A DNA stretch of 64,000 nucleotides. Origin: Diorhabda sublineata. Taxonomy: Eukaryota > Arthropoda > Insecta > Coleoptera > Chrysomelidae. This document shows, piece by piece, positions 25,076 to 39,700 of the stretch (the first letter of the stretch is position 1; each line of letters begins with the position of its first letter). Below the pieces are notes generated by a model, which saw only the letters and a list, made by a program, of their open reading frames with translations, made no database searches and was not told the origin of the DNA. The position numbers and the translations under genes were made by a program. The DNA lies in contig NC_079474.1 in the NCBI RefSeq assembly GCF_026230105.1, forward strand, positions 31,262,294 through 31,326,293. The letters are read 5' to 3'.

Positions 25076-25382
25076 ATGTATTTATATATAATAGCGCTGT
25101 TTGTTTTATGGATTACCTATATAATTTGGAAAAATTATAGTCTACCACCTGGACCTTGGGGTATACCTATTTTCGGTTACTTACCATGGATGGACCCAAA
25201 AAACCCATATATTACTTTGACAAACTTATCCAAAAAGTATGGTTCTATTTATGGACTGAATCTCGGTAGTGTTTATACTGTAGTTTTGACGAATCCAAAA
25301 ACTATTAAATCGGTGTTTTCAATGAACGCCACAACAGGCAGAGCGCCCCTATATTTGACTCATGGTATAATGGAAGGAAATG
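25076..25382 (+). CDS. phm: CYP306A1 exon 1
   Basis: Encodes the membrane anchor, the PPGPWG hinge and the N-terminal domain to ..HGIMEGN. The donor is G|GTAAGTAT, phase 1. The start codon lies directly after a pyrimidine-rich stretch ending in CAG, which looks like the acceptor of an intron in the 5' untranslated region. Confidence 0.93.
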
Positions 25383-28300
25383 GTAAGTATGCCCCTCTAA
25401 ACATTTCTTTGTCATATTTGATTTGATCGTGATCTAAAACTCACTTCTACAGAGTAAATAATAAAATACTGCTCACCGTTTATGTTTAGAATAATTCTTC
25501 ACATTCGTGTGTATATTGTGTCTATACTCGTATTTAGGTAGAAAATGCTGTTCAATATTAGTTTTGTGGGATTTTACTGAAAAAATTTACTTTAAAAATT
25601 TTTCATTATAAAAAGAATCAGAATAGTTATCCATCAAATCCAGAAATAGACCATGAACTAAAAAAATCGACCCAGAAACATAGAAATAGTTGGAATCTCT
25701 GGATTGTTTTTGGCGACGATTTAATATTGTTCGCATATAACATAAATTTTCTGAGAAGAAAAGAAACAAAAAACATCGAAATGAACGTGTTCTTATATAT
25801 GGTAACGAAAGCTTGATACTTTCAAACTCTGTCAAAAACAAAATCCAAGCAGCTGAAATGAAGTGCTTACCCAGAATTTAACGTATCACCAGAAACGATA
25901 AGAAAGGACTTGTGTAGAACCTGTGATTAAAACAATTGAAAAACAACAGCTTCGAGGGTTTTAAGACCTTTGTAGAATGGAAAACAATATACCGGCAAAA
26001 AGGATTTGGCAAGCTAGAGAAATGGAAAAGAGAAAAAGAGGACCCCCAAGGAAATGGTCGGAAAGCAAAACTGCAACAATAAAAAAAACCTACACTAGTA
26101 TGTAGCTCCTATTAAAAACCATCAGTACAAGATTACTGCACCGTAAACATTGATAATGAAACATAATGATTGTTCATTGTAAACTGTATTATGTCTAGGT
26201 TACCTAAATTCTTTAAAGAATAACAAAACTCGTCATTATTATAACCTTAATTTAAAGAAAAAGTATGGCAGTATCATTAGACATTTAACCTCTCGACAAT
26301 AATTTACCGAAATTGCGTGCGCATCCTGTTACGCACAACATTAAAGTGTTACATTTGAAAAATAATATGCGAATTTATTATAAGACGCGGTGTTGCCAAT
26401 ACAAAACATTCTTTATTGATATACTTTTATTATAAAAGGATTGTAGAATTTTTTATTTAATTCTTATAGCGGCAAACGGTGCATTGCATGAAAATTTGGG
26501 GGTCTTTAAATGATGATTGTAAGTATGCGAAATGCATTTTTGGAAACATTACACCAAAAAAATAGTATACGACCGATGTCATATTAATTTGAAATATATC
26601 GTTCGCGTTAGGACGAGTCATAAAATGACTATAAAAAAGTTTCGTGATGTTTTGAATTTGTAAATTGTCTAGGATTTAACTGTGCTGCACAACAAGTATC
26701 CACAATGCCCATTATTGAAGCAACATTACGCTTAGGCATTTGAACATATTCAAAATAACTTATCGAATTTGTAGGTGCAAGTTTTAAATTCATATGAAAC
26801 GTTAATGTGCAATTTAATTTTCCCATGGTAGAAAATGGAAGAAAATTAGCAATAAAATAAAACAGAATTACACAAAATATAACATAAGGAACAAACTCTA
26901 CCGTCCATTGTCTCAAGATTTATTTATATCATCATCATCGTGTAGAAGGCGTTGCGCCTGTTCTGTTCCGGTTTCTCTGCAGTAGTTCCTGTAAGGTTGA
27001 TTGCCAACTGTCCCGCCATCGTTTTGGTGGTCGTCCAACAGGTCTTCTTCCGTGTGGGATGTTGTTACGTACGATTTTTGCTATTCTATCTCCACCTCCG
27101 GTACAGGCTGGGTGGATTGAGTAGCCCAGCAAGTGCCAATGCCGCTCCCAAGCTCGGATCAAGGAGGAGGGTTCCTAGGTAAGGTTAGCAACATGCCTAG
27201 GGTAAAACAATTCATTGCTCAAAGCACCGGAGATGCAGCCTCGGAACAAAGACAGATAACACGGAATTCGATTTATATATATATATATATATATATATAA
27301 GATGGTTAATATCCTTTACGTACTGACCCAATTTTTTTCGTATAGGCTTTTATAACCAATTGATACAAAACTTCTTGCTGATCATTGAAAAGTTTTTGGA
27401 TCACAAAATATTTAAATTCACACAGAAAAACATACATTAATGAATGGAAATAAGGACTGAGGTGTTCAGTATGTCGCAATATCTTCTTCAAATACGTTTG
27501 CTAGTTGAAAACACCGTAGAACCACATAAATTCACACAAAGAATTGCTCAACAATTGGGAATGGTTACCAAAATGATGCTAAAGTAGTCCAAAATCCCAA
27601 AAATCTGGTCATAAGTGAAAAAACCAATATCAATTTTTTCAAAAATAATACTCGCACATTTGGTTTCGGCTACTTAGCATACCCTCAGGATACTCGATTC
27701 AATACAGAAGAGAGCATAGAAGGAAGGTCGCTGATCTGACTCAGCAGATGTCTTCCGAGCTGTCTAATATAATTCCACTTATAGCAGTATCTGAAAACCA
27801 GACGCTCAGAGCATCAATCTATTCTGTCCTTTCTTTGGATAAGTAAAAGCCTTTGATATCATTTACCAAGATCTTTCCACAACACTACAGCTTACAGAAG
27901 CTCAAGATCAATATCCTCAGGTTTCTCCACACGGCAAGCATCACTCGAACTATTAGAGTGTAATAGGATTTACATCCTTGTACTTACTTTTTTCTTAAAA
28001 AAAGTTTTTCTTTTGCTAAATCTACATTTAAACCTTCTATAACTGCATTTCCAGCTCAGTTCAAAGTTGGCTTCGTACTGCTACTGTTGCATCAATTTTT
28101 TCGGTTATATTTGATAGGATTAACTTAATAAACTTTCTAAGAGTTGTAGACATATGTTTATTTAGGCCTGATTAAATGAAGTGCCAATAAAATAAGTGTT
28201 AACCTAAGATTAACCGTTTTTATCGGTAAGGTTTAGGGTAATAAACATTATTTTTCTGATTATAAAAACAGCCTCTCGAAGTGATAATGAAACTAACATA

Positions 28301-28802
28301 TCAAATTCCAAACATTTTGCGCTAATATTTAGTTATTTATTTAACGATAGAAATAAGGTACTCATAAAAAATATTGTTGATTTCTCTTCTTTACGATAAG
28401 ATAGATCTGCAAGTAAATTGATATAGTTGTAAGTTTGGCAAGCGTTTTTAATTCGAAATTGTTTCGGTGAAACTTCCTACTCGGTGCGTTTGTATTTTAC
28501 GTCAACATTTTTACGAATGTAGAATTTGCATTTAAAAGTTCGTTCACCCAAATCCGTTGTTGCCAGAGAAATTTTTGAGACTAGACCACAAATACGAATT
28601 AACAGATAGTGCGAAATAAATTCTGGTACCTTGCTGGACATAATTTGATATTGTCGAAACTTTTGCTAAATAATAAATTTTTTGAGATATTTTAACTATT
28701 TAGAATATGGTTTGAAGAAGCAAGAAAGCTTCTAAAATATAAAAAAATTTCTTAAAAATGTTTGTTCTAATAAAATAGGATATAATTGCTAGATAAATAT
28801 AT

Positions 28803-28874
<72 letters not shown>

Positions 28875-30701
28875 TAGATAGATAGATAGATAACAGATTT
28901 TTGTACACTATTTTTTCAATGATTTTAACTAAGATCTGTCAACAGCGCTTGGTCTAACCCCAGATTAATTTTGGAAGATTGCTTAGAGTAGGTCAGTATG
29001 CCAACATTCAACGGTACGTCATTTTCGGCACTCTTTACACTTTTACAAATATAAAATTGTATTCCCGCACTCTCCTTTTCTGTCTCACGCACCTCCGATT
29101 CTTTTGTCCTCCTGTCAGTGCAGGATAGTATTAGAAATAACATACAGCGCAAAAATAAAAGTTTCCATTAGTTCGAATTTATTTGATTCGCGATAGTTTA
29201 TATATTTAGTATACAGCTTACCAAGTTTTATAGTCAGAACTTCATGTGTCTGAGGCAGACTCGATATAGGAATAAAGCCAGAGAGGTGACACTGAGGCAG
29301 ATGTAAAAACTGATATAAAAGGCTAATAACTAATAACAAGTTTGTATAGATAGAAACCCGAGTATAGACCATAGTTCACCTGAATCGGCCAGGTATGAAG
29401 AAACTATGAGACATACCAACTTAACGATCAGTTCATAATGTTCATGTTGCTATAAGGATGAAAAACTGATCAGCGTATCCAAAACAAGTATAAAGAACGA
29501 GGGTTGCTACTTAAGTTTTGAGATAGTTAAATAAAAACAAATATTGGATATTGAGATATGATTGTTTTTCAAAATATTCTCCAATAAGATCAATACACTT
29601 TTGCTTGCATTTACACCAATTGTCGAAGCATTTTTTTCAATTCCGATTGTATACCTCCAAAACATGTAATTTGAACCGCGTCTTCATGTGTAGAAACACG
29701 TAAACCTTGCATTTTATTTTTGATCTCCGAGAATAAGAAGAAATCATTGGTTCTTTCAAAACAATATTCCCAAATCCTAAAGTCTTACTTGTCAGATAGA
29801 TATTTCAGGGTAAAGCGAGGTATATGTATTCGTATGTATTCTGATATAAAAGAAATCAAGGCAGGAGTACCGCAGGGTATCATACTTGATTGTACTCTAT
29901 ATGTTGTACATTAGTGACATCCCTGAACTTGAACACTACATAATATCTAATTTCGCTGTCGACGCGGCAGTTATGGCCATGGGTGGTGAGTACAAACAAC
30001 ATCCTTCGTCCAAATTAGCAACTAGCAACGAGAGTCATACTGATCATTCTATAAGAATGATCAGTATGACTCTCGACGTGAGACTTCGCTGGAAAATCCA
30101 TATCAAATAGATACGTGGAAAGCTTGACTTTATATACATACGAGGCATATTTTTTAAGTAAGTACCGTTTTGCGATTCCGCCGCCGCAACCCCAAGATCG
30201 GCGTTCCGCACATGTGCGCTGGTTACCTACATCTCTTGTCTACGCACTGATGCCATTACAGTCTGATTCTTCATTGTGTACGTTGTTTACTGAGTGTTTA
30301 AGATGCCTCCGACAATCGTGAGTCCCGCCGATTGTGAAGTACGGGCTGTTATACGATTTATTATTGCTAAAGGTGTAAAACCGATTGATATTCATCGTGA
30401 GATCTGTGAGGTTTACGAACAAAATTGTTTTGCTGCATGACAATGCCTGTCCACATGTGGCTAATCGGACCAAAGATCTCATCAAATCTTTTCAATGGGA
30501 AACTCTAGATCATCCTCCCTACAGCCCTGATCTGGCGCCCAGCGACTACCATTTGTTCCTGCACTTGAAGAAACACCTGGGCGATCAGCGTCTTCAAGAC
30601 GACAATGAAGTCAAAACAGTTGTGATACAGTGGTTAACAAATCAAGCGGCAGAATTTTATAAGGAGGGTATTCAAAAACTGGTACTTAAAAAATATGCCT
30701 C

Positions 30702-30767
<66 letters not shown>

Positions 30768-33700
30768 ACGTATAACAAAATGCAAATATTGAGACCTATT
30801 TGAAATTATGGCATATAACTCTGGGGTTGTCTGGTAAGAGAAACATCGAAATTATTCAAAGATTCCAGAATAAAATACTGAGGAACAAAATGGATGAACC
30901 CTGGTACTGCAGAAACAGTGACATCATCCAGATTTTCAGATGGAGACTGTTAACCAAATCACAACCAAGTTTGCCAGTAGCCATGAACATTGGCTACTTC
31001 AGCATGTGAACGTGGAGGAAATCCAGATTCTAGACAATACAAACATGATGTGTATAATGTATATAAAAAATTGTGTATATGAATGTCTTCAATCTTGCTA
31101 CGATATTAAAAATAAAAAAAATTGTTTCATCAGTTGTAAGAATTGTAAGAATATATTAAATGATTAGAATTTGCCAATACTGCTAGCGAAGAGGCCTGAT
31201 AGACATCTTTAACATTCCAGAGGATAAAATATTGCTATGAAAATGAGAGAAACTAGCTTTCCATCTGTTCTGTAGTATCCTTCTTTTAGAATTGGTATCA
31301 CGTTTTTTGTTTTCGGAAAGAGCCAAAGTCGCATTGTGTTAAATCATGTAAAGCTATTAGTATCTTTTCAGGTCTCATTTTTCGTACACTCTTATGAAAA
31401 CGTTCTATTAGTTTTAAATTGGAATTCATTGCACCGCTGGTGAATTTCACAACTAAACTATACTAAGACTTCCAATTACATCGTCTGACCGTTCCTAGAA
31501 CCAAGTCATCATTTTACAGATGAGACCAAAGTTAAGTTTGGTTCATTTTCGTAAAAACACAAGTTGGAATAGACCCAGTGTTAGTATTTTTTACCATGCC
31601 ACGTATATATACAAGATTTAAACATTTTGCGTTCGTTCGAGTTATTTGGTTATTCCAATACGGGTCTGATGAAAGAATCCTAATCGCTTTCAAAACCCAT
31701 TTCTTTAGTTTTAAAAGTTTTGCCAAAGGCGAATATCTCGCGAAATTGGTAACACGTGAATTTTTTCACATAAGCATTTTACAGTTACAGTTGTGAGTTA
31801 CGAAATAGATGTCCAGTAAGAAATGATTATTAGATAGTTTTTGATTTATCATAACGGCCGTTTTATCGATTATTTGAATATTATTCGTGACTAAGGTCGT
31901 AAACCTCCCATTTCTTTGATTTATTTAAAAAAAAAATAGATTGATCTACAGTAAATTATTTTAAAAAAGCAGATTCATTTTGTTCAAAAAGTAACGTAAC
32001 TTCTATTATTTTCATTCTCGTTTGATTCACAAACAAATGTTGCTTCCAAATAACAAATCAATATGATTTTTTACTAGAAACCCCTGTATATATTCTCAGT
32101 TTACCGTAATCTATTAAATTAGATACAATTTATTCTCAATTCATTCATTCCACAGTTATTGAAAAAAATTATTTATGTGATTGTCTGTTATTACAAATAT
32201 AACTAACAACTTTCTTTTATTTAACTGCTTAAAATGTTAATATAGACTTATCAAGCTCCAATATTTAGTACTACGAGAATGGTCCCAGATGTACCTGTTC
32301 CAACAAAGAAACACAAAAATTTTGCAGAAAAATATATTTATTCTTCAACTTGATCTCCTTTTAGCTCCATACATTTCCCAGTTCGATACCCTTCTTCTAA
32401 TAAGAATTGTCAAGCTTCTCAAAATAGTCATAAACTGCCAACATCACATCTGCATTATTGGAAAATCTCTGACCACTGAGCCATTTTTTCAAATCTGGGA
32501 ACAGAAAATAATCCGAGGGGGATAAATCTGGAGAAAAGTTTGTATATGGTAGCAATTCAAACTTTAATTTATTAATTTTGGCCATTGCAATAACTGATGC
32601 ATTGTCTTGTTGAAACAACACTATCGTTAGGGAAATGTGGTCGTTTTTGCTTGATTTTTTCGCTCAAACGTTGCAATAAGTTCGCATAATACTCGCAGTT
32701 TATAGTTTTTTCTTTTTTAAGATAGTCAATGAAAATTATCCCAGGCGCAACCCACAAAACTGACACCATGACCTTGCCTGCATTGGAACGATCTTTGCAT
32801 TGTTTGGAGCCGGTTCTCCCTTTTCAGTCCATTGTTTGATTGTTCTGTTGCCTCAGATGTGGAGTGAAGGACCACGCTTCATTCATTGTTATGAAACGGC
32901 GCAAGAATTAGGCCTTATTACTGTGAAACACTCGATGGAAACATCTTTACGACGCTGTTTTCGTTCCTTGGTGAGAAAACGCAGCACCCATCTTCCGCAC
33001 AGCTTTCTCTTGTCCAAATTTTCAATTAATACGGTACACCGCACTTTTTAAAATGCCTACTATGTCTGCTAGCTCGTGCAATTTCAGTCGACGATTACCC
33101 AGTACCGCTTTGTAGATTTTCTTCAACATTTCTGGAGTCGTCATCTTATTTGGTCGACCATTGCTATGCTGGTCTTCGCTCAAAGTTGATAACTAAGGAC
33201 AGGCTCACCCAGAGTAGCATCTAGTTCAGCTTTTATATTAGTTCGAGCAAGGTCGAATAAAAGTTTGCTTTTAAATTAACTGAAAACGTTTATTATTGAT
33301 GGCTACCAAACAAATACTAAACCGTGTTTGGTCGGCAATGTTTGGGAAGGTTTTTAGTTGAATAACACTTCTTGAAAAAGTGTGACAATCCTTCAAACTG
33401 AAATTTTAGTAATTTGTTTGCGATTAGAAGAAATGAGTGAGCTACCCCATTATAAATTCTTTCATAATAACCATAACTTCTCGTATTAAGAATCGTATAA
33501 AGTTCATATTTGTAGTGAACCGTTGCTTCCTGATAGACCCATCGTAAATCTGGGCTTGATTCTTTTAATGGCGAACTACAAGTCTTGTCCATGTGTTTAA
33601 GTTACTCGTGTGTAAGTGTTAAGTATTCATCAATGATGTGATCTACAGTTTCTTTTTCTTTCTGCCTGTAGCATGGAGATGGTATCTTAGTTGATCGTGT

Positions 33701-36700
33701 ACAATAAAATTCGTTCTTATTTTCTGTTTTAGTTCGTATGTTTTACTCTTCACTCCATTATATGGGCATACTGAAGATACCATGATCATGGCTTCTGACC
33801 TTCAAAGATGAATTATCATTGTCGGGCTCACAAAATAAAAAATTATTATCATTGATTCACTTAATTCATCTTCTTTTCACATTGTAATTTGGCAACAGTG
33901 TTATTTATTTGGGGTAACGAGTGGCACACGTGTCTATCCTAGATTAATACATGTTTGGACTCGTACAAATAACAAAGGTGCGTAAGAGGTATTTGAACTG
34001 ACAAAAATGGTCTACTTGTAGTGCGTAATTGACTTACAGCATTTATAATAACAATCATGTCCGAGGTCGAACATAATATTATAATAAAAGTTTGAAGTAC
34101 TTGAGATACATATAAAAATATTTTGGAATACTTTCTATCTACAAATGAACATTTTATTAACCATTACGGATACGAGAAGATGCCGAAAATATATTTATAA
34201 TATCAATTCTTGATAGCTTATAGCTTAATGTTTAGTTGAGTAGTCTCACCGAAGACTTGTGCCCCCCTGTCTCGATCTTCAATAGTCTTAATGTTGTGAT
34301 AGAATTTTCATCCTATTGTACTGTCATGCTACAAATGAAAATACTGAAATTTGAAAGCATGGTTTTCACTTTTTCTACGTAATTCTCTTCTCTTCAATTT
34401 CCGAAAAAATTATTTTGTGGTGAATACTGTATCTTCCAAAAATTAACCAATTTAAGGAACTGCAAACTTCTTCAGGGTAAAGTCCCTTATGGAATCGTTC
34501 ATTTTGATTGAAATTATGTGGAATAATCTGATCTGATTAGAATTCATTGTCGTCTTCTTTTGGGGTTTTAGAAAAACTACACTAGCATTTCTACAGAATG
34601 CATTACAGATATTCTTGTAAAATATAGATCGTATCTCTCAATTCTATTCATAAAAAAGACAAAAGACGCACTCGACATAACATAAGCTCTTTCCAAAAAG
34701 TCTGAAGCGGTTTCTTTGATTTTATTTGTCTCATAGAACTCGCATTTCTTCATCTCTCGTCAACTCCGACCCTTATTCCTGCAGGGTTTGGTATTCCGCA
34801 GGGCTTCTCAAATTATCAAGTATCAGAATTGATTTATGGCGTCGTAGATATAAAATCCACCAAAAAGTTACTAGTAACGAGTACTAGAAACATGTGAAAA
34901 GAGCATAAGAAAATTGTAATGTAATGTAATGCAAAATAGAAGCTACCAATTGGTGCCTGGAAATTGGTTGAACAGATGTAGCGAAACCGATTCGGGAAAA
35001 TTAAGGCTTACAACAGGCTATCGAATTTATTATGATAATAATTTACTCAGCAACATCTGCTCGAGGATGCCACTACTTTAGTTAATTGATACTAGACTCT
35101 TAGATTATATAGATAGAAAGAATCGTATTCTTATTTTTTTCCTCAGCAAAAGAGAACGCTGAACAACAATTATATTCCTGTAAGTATTTTTAGGAATCAC
35201 CAATCGATATCAATTCCTTGGGAGGAAAGAGAAATCATTTCTGGCTCTTCTCAGAATGTCAAGTCTAAGTAGAATTTTTTTTTTCGACTTTAAAGATATA
35301 TCTATTATATTATATTTATTTTTTTCGTTTTGTTCGCCTTTGTAACTAAATATAATAGTTTTCCTTTCAAGAATTTATTCTTGGTTTATGACGTAGCAAT
35401 ATTTCAAATATTCACCGACATCAGCCGCTCATTAATGAAGATGATAATATTCTCAAGTATGTATTGTACAACACGAGGAAATCATTATCTATTTTATTGA
35501 AATGTTCATTGACCGCCCTTGTACTAAACTTCAACCGTGAACCCAAGATGTAGTCATTATTATGTAAGGCAATCGACCAAAAGGGAAGGTTAAAACTTGA
35601 GGTGGAATGACCAAATTAAAAACTACTTTGGCTAGAATAAGAAGTCGTAGAAATGAACATAATTCATTTTTACTCATAATTAGCTTTATAATCTACTATT
35701 AATGATAATGGTTCTTACACACGAAAAGACCATACCTACCTATAATGACAGAGCGGTGATTATAAAGGACCTAAATAGAAACCTAGTTCAATATTATGAA
35801 AACCATATTTGCGGTAATCCATTCATTTTATTTCGTGAATATTAAGGAAAAGATGATTTAACTGAAAGAAATCTATTTAGTATATCTGCAGAATATATAT
35901 GACAATATACCACTTAGGAAACTGTGGACGACGTTACAACAAATAAACATAACAAATTTAATAAAAGTAGTCCAAAGAATATACGAAAATAATATAACGA
36001 AAAATGAAGCAAACCGGGATTTATCTATTGGGTTAACTGCCACGAAAGGTCTAAAATAGGGTGCTACCTCTCGCCAATGCTATTTAAGGTACTTAAATGT
36101 GGAAGCGGAAGGGCTGTGGAATGGGAATACCTCTCAGTGACAATACTATGCTGTACACACTTAGCTACGCAGACGATCAAATAGTAATAGCACAGGATTT
36201 AAGCTACATGACTCGAAAACTTATAGAAGATTACAAGAATGGGGTCTCGTAAAAAAACTGAATGTATATGCATCGGATCAAGACTAGAAGACGGGTCACG
36301 AATAAAACAATGTATAATTAGGAATGAAAATAGCACAAAAGAGCACACTCGGTTGAGCAATCAAAGATTGAACTATACAGGGCAGAAAAGCTGTATCTAT
36401 GATGTATGGAATATTATAGGACCAAATAATATTAACATACCATGTACAAAGAATGTCAGATAACAAAATACCTAAACAGGTCCTAAAGTAGACACCACAA
36501 AGGTAAAGAAAGAGAGGAAGATCACGAATAAGCTGGGAAGATGGCATAGATATGGTAATAATAGAAAATAGAAAATAATAGAAGACCTATGGAAGGATAG
36601 ATATAGATGACAGTTAGACGTCGAAGAACAGTATAAACCGAGAAATATGTATGAATCATTATGACGCAGAGACGAACCAATTTTCACAGTGAAAGGCATT

Positions 36701-39700
36701 CTAAATCAAATACGTCCAAGCAAAGTGTAGAAAATTTTGACTGTTTTCTATTATTTTGAAGCTGTTGTCAAACACAGATACGCCTCGATAAGTCACACGA
36801 TCCCTAATAAATGCCATGTTGAAGTATTGAAAAGATTGCTTGACTTTATTGATTAGATCTTTTCTCGGATCATGTGCAGTAAGTTTAACCAAGTCCTTCT
36901 GCGTCGGCATCATTTGTCTTGACGTAGCTTTGGCTTTGATTTTGTTGACAAAGATAGAAGCTTCAATACTCATTTAATTTATATCAAAATCTCGTTTAAG
37001 ATAACGAAAATCCTGTAGTAATTATCGAAAAAATAGATGAAAAAAGAAGACTTCAGAAAATATGGCAACAGTCAAGATTACACACCATAAAGCAAATATT
37101 ATACAAGGCTAGTAGATATCTAAGTTTTTATTAAATAAGGAGAATGAATGAGTCCAGAAATTTCTTGAATATTTAACGCCGACAGAAGCAACTAACTACT
37201 CACTGTAGCGGGCAACAAAAAAACTAAATTTACCACTGCTACCTTAATCTCCCATTGAAGATTAAGACGGAAAATGGGCCAGAAATAACAAATAGAAAGC
37301 TGATGCAGTTGCCGAACATTTATCAAATACATTCGAGCCGATTGATAGTGAAACCAACAAAGAAGATATGGAGTAAATAAATAATTCAGATTTCGTAAAA
37401 AGCATGGCATAGTGGAGCAAGTTCATCAAGTAGTCAAGCGGGTAAGGGATGAAAAAAAAGGTCGCCGCTTTTATAGAAACAATTCAAGCTTTTGACAAAG
37501 TATGGCACCCAGGTCCGTTGTACAAAACAGAAAAAACTATTTCTGCTTGCATTATACATTTTTTCTAATAAAGAATCACTCAAAATATACTGATATACAA
37601 CAAGTTGAGTCCGGAGTACCCCAAGGAAGCGTTTTGGGACCGATACTGTATCTATTGTTCAACTCGGACTTGCCAACCACAATACAGCTTCCACTTCGCA
37701 GACGACACAGCAAGACTAGCGTCTCACCACAACTCAGAAACATCAACCAGAAATCTATAAAATAATGTAAACATAATAGAAACATGTCGGAAGAAATGGA
37801 AAATGAAAACCAACGAATTCAAATCAGCCAACGTATTAAATTAAAACTGAAAAGAGATCAGTGCATTCCAGTCTCACTGAATAACTGCCAGCTCACACAA
37901 GTAGAGAGCGTAAAATACCTAGACTGTCCTAGACGAACATCTAGACAAGAAACTAACGTGGAAAACACACATATTCAATAACAGACAGCAACTGGGACTT
38001 ATCGTTAGACTTCAAGAGCTTTACTGGGTAATTGGTAGAAAATCGCAGCTGTCATTACAAAATAAAATAAAAACTGTTTGGACACACGGAATACATCTCA
38101 ATGGGGATCTCAATTTAATCTAGAAATCATACAAAACCGTCTTAGAAAGAGACTTACACATTCCCACCATTCAAAGTGAAGTACAACGCTGCAGTGAGAG
38201 ATATAGAGATGGGATTAAATCCCATCCAAATGTACCCGCGAGTGAGTTATTTAACAAGATAAGCGAAGTGCGCCGACTAAAATGTTTCAAACTAACAGAC
38301 CTTTCAACTAGGTTTAATTAAGTATTTATCCGTTCAGATAAAACAGAAAAATATAACTTAACAGAGGAGATATTTCAATGAAAATATTTACTTATTGTTT
38401 ACAAACAGATTGTGAATTCTATGGAATTAATAAAAGCCTTGATTTTTCATTCTTAATTTGTAGAATTTTATATAACTATTGACGCTAAAAGGAAAGTATA
38501 TAATGCATATGAAAAATGAATTTTTTATATCTTATTCCGATGTCTATATAGATAAACTACTAATAGACTGAACATATTAATTATTTTCTTCACCTTTTCC
38601 AGGAATATTATGTCAATAACCAATCAAGGTAAATAAAACAAACAACCTGAATATAATATGAGTGACTCACTTTTATGACCAAACTATTTATATAAAAATA
38701 TATGATATTCACCTTCTTCGATGTCTCGACCCTGTCAATTCTATTATATGTCAGTGGGTCATGTTTTACACTGTTATCCTCATTTAGTTGAAATTAATAT
38801 TGGTCACGTCAAGGGGGCATAAACTTGAAAAAATATAGCTTATAAACTTTTGTTAACGATTTATGACCACAACGTTAAATTTAATAATTAATTTTTTTCA
38901 ACGTCCGTTTTCAATGATGGTCCTCCGCCACTGGCGGATCTGGATTATTTTCAAAAGGGAATCTGATTTTCCATACCCGAAGAGATACCACAGTATAAGT
39001 CAGAGAAAAAAATTTTTAAATGTTTTCCAAATTTGCTATACCATTTTTTATAATCTATAGCTCTGAATTAGTGAAGTCTTTCTAAAGGAAATCGCATAAA
39101 GATAACAAATTTAGGACAACAATATCGAACTATCAACTAAAATATATATTTTCTCTATAACTTACAATTTAATTAAAAAATTATCTAATATTATTATCAT
39201 GTGAAGGAATTTGACTCCGCGTACTTATAGAAAATTATTTAACAGTAGTGTCGAGTGGTCTCCCACAACTCCTACCGTAAATCCGCTGATGACCTTCAAT
39301 TCGTTTTATTTTTCTGGTATAATGTTTTTAAAGCTTTCTCTTCTTTTGTTGATGGAATACTGTGAATAATTTTGGTAATAAAACTGAATGGATATTGAAA
39401 TGATACATTTTTTTATTCCGACTAGCGCCGCAGATGTTTTCCTCCACATCGCAGGAACGGACTCTCCTCTATATGGTATCATATGATATACGTAGATCAG
39501 AAATTGTCAAAATGAAACTTCTGTCTGCCATATAATATACAGTGTCCGCCTGGAAGGTATACTACTTTGTTTTGTCGCCATTTTGGTAAACGTTAGTGTT
39601 GATAGTTTATGTTTGGCAGTCGTGAAGTAGAGATGTGGCAAATTTATTGTAGAAAAATATTCGGTAAACCAACTTATTTTAATCGTTAAAATATTTTATC

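Larger units (their letters stand above)
29751..31170 (+). pseudogene. Jockey-like retrotransposon, 5'-truncated and interrupted by a mariner
   Basis: The + frames give ILKSYLSDRYFRVKRG, IKAGVPQGIILDCTLY, SNFAVDAAVMAMGG (active site FADD changed to FAVD) and TLDVRLRWKIHIK. After the mariner at 30141-30702 and a TA tract, the element resumes with WHITLGLSGKRNIEIIQRFQ. A 22-bp hairpin at 30029-30075 lies inside. The abrupt 5' start suits target-primed reverse transcription of a 5'-truncated copy. The 3' limit is approximate. Confidence 0.8.

Noticed and set aside
28804..28893. TA/GATA tract as a regulatory GATA-factor cluster
   Set aside because: Perfect tandem units next to a TA run are better explained as a microsatellite.
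32800..33051. 83-codon + strand ORF
   Set aside because: Antisense of the M1 mariner transposase.
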